Source of the DNA: Legionellales bacterium
GTDB lineage: Bacteria; Pseudomonadota; Gammaproteobacteria; Comchoanobacterales; Comchoanobacteraceae
DNA length: 53,148 nucleotides
Direction: 5' to 3'
Assembly: GCA_002690495.1 (NCBI GenBank)
Contig: NZEV01000034.1
Span: 1-53,148 of the forward strand
In this document: positions 52,847 through 53,148 of the stretch, piece by piece
How the letters are laid out: every line of letters starts with the position of its first letter
How positions within the stretch are numbered: the stretch's first letter is position 1
Position numbers and translations under genes: made by a program
Notes under the pieces: model-generated
Database searches by the model: none
What the model saw: only the letters and a program-made list of their open reading frames with translations
Told to the model about the DNA's origin: nothing

Positions 52847-53148
52847 ATGTATAATTTAGACGAAAATAAACGCTGTGCAGATTTGGTCAGAGCACTTTCA
52901 ATTGAGATGGTTGAGTCAGCAAGCTCGGGGCACCCAGGTGCGCCACTCGGTATGGCTGATATTGCTACAGTTTTATGGCGATATCACCTTAGTTTTAATC
53001 CTAAATGTCCGTTGCATCCCGATCGAGATCGGTTTGTCTTGTCTAATGGGCATGCGAGTGCACTGTTGTATGCGGTCCTTCATTTGTCTGGGTACCCAAT
53101 GACGTTGGACGATTTAAAGCAATTTAGAAGTACAGGTGCAGTTACTGC
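52847..53148 (+). CDS. tkt: Transketolase (3' end outside window)
   Basis: The first 100 codons are present. The start [21 protein letters not shown], the thiamine-diphosphate pocket segment [17 protein letters not shown] and [17 protein letters not shown] are classic transketolase. The family usually has NGHGS where this reads NGHAS. The enzyme moves two-carbon units in the pentose-phosphate pathway, which also supplies ribose 5-phosphate for prs. A TATACT at 52833-52838 could be the -10 element, although it would leave almost no leader. Confidence 0.95.
   Translation, partial: MYNLDENKRCADLVRALSIEMVESASSGHPGAPLGMADIATVLWRYHLSFNPKCPLHPDRDRFVLSNGHASALLYAVLHLSGYPMTLDDLKQFRSTGAVT

Noticed and set aside
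1-53148. CRISPR arrays, insertion sequences, prophage genes and rRNA
   Set aside because: I saw no regularly spaced direct repeats, no transposase or integrase genes, no phage structural genes and no rRNA sequence.

Overview
This window is part of the chromosome of a compact, AT-rich gammaproteobacterium. The evidence for the lineage is gene order: tRNA-Gln(TTG)-prs-rplY-pth-ychF, rpmH-rnpA-yidC-mnmE, rsmD next to two M16 peptidases and ftsY, and petABC. Gene sizes tend to be at or below family norms, adjacent genes often overlap by 1-50 bases, and only one stretch over 300 bases lacks genes. A Com1-like thioredoxin protein, two SbmA/BacA-type transporters, a Pht-like MFS carrier, an LPS Kdo transferase and a very large orphan protein would fit a host-associated relative of Legionella/Coxiella or a similar reduced lineage. 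That placement is inference; no rRNA is present to settle it. I see no insertion sequence, prophage or CRISPR array.

Layout. 1-5676 (minus strand): start of a DsbA/Com1-like exported protein, the cytochrome bc1 operon petA-petB-petC, phosphomannomutase, dUTPase and an L,D-transpeptidase. 5953-8926 (plus): xseA, then a miniature PilN-like / PilO-like / short secretin cluster. 8993-13735 (plus): tRNA-Gln, prs, rplY, pth, ychF and a DamX-like SPOR protein. 13725-20637: rsmB, sodB, a YfhL ferredoxin, mutM, a YceF-type Maf protein, tatD, an MFS carrier and mnmE. 20637-22681 (minus): yidC, rnpA, rpmH.

22682-23036 is a putative replication origin. It has an AT-rich block, two perfect DnaA boxes, one near-perfect box abutting the first, and a perfect 9-bp inverted repeat. 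It separates the leftward rpmH operon from a rightward gene for a small exported protein, which appears to start with a non-standard AUU codon. dnaA is not adjacent. metK and a PAP2 membrane protein follow, then parAB (minus), rsmD, two M16-family proteins that both seem to lack a working zinc site, ftsY and mnmG.

33424-40985 is mostly leftward: a lone SCP2 domain protein, a membrane protein on the plus strand, a tandem pair of SbmA/BacA-like transporters with a coupled small membrane protein, glmS, waaA and hemL. 41043-44050 (plus): rubredoxin, an alpha/beta hydrolase, a PQ-loop membrane protein and an acyl-CoA synthetase. 44047-48280: RNase T, a stand-alone PBP1A-type glycosyltransferase domain, priA and an Hda-like protein. 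48446-52297 encodes a 1283-residue protein of unknown function. A DUF2203-like protein and the start of transketolase close the window.

Most genes are housekeeping functions: respiration, tRNA and rRNA modification, envelope building, replication restart and chromosome partition. The parts least explained by known systems are the orphan giant protein, the SbmA pair with its small partner, the exported protein beside the origin, the miniature pilus/competence cluster, the M16 pair without a complete zinc site, and the glycosyltransferase that has lost its transpeptidase half.
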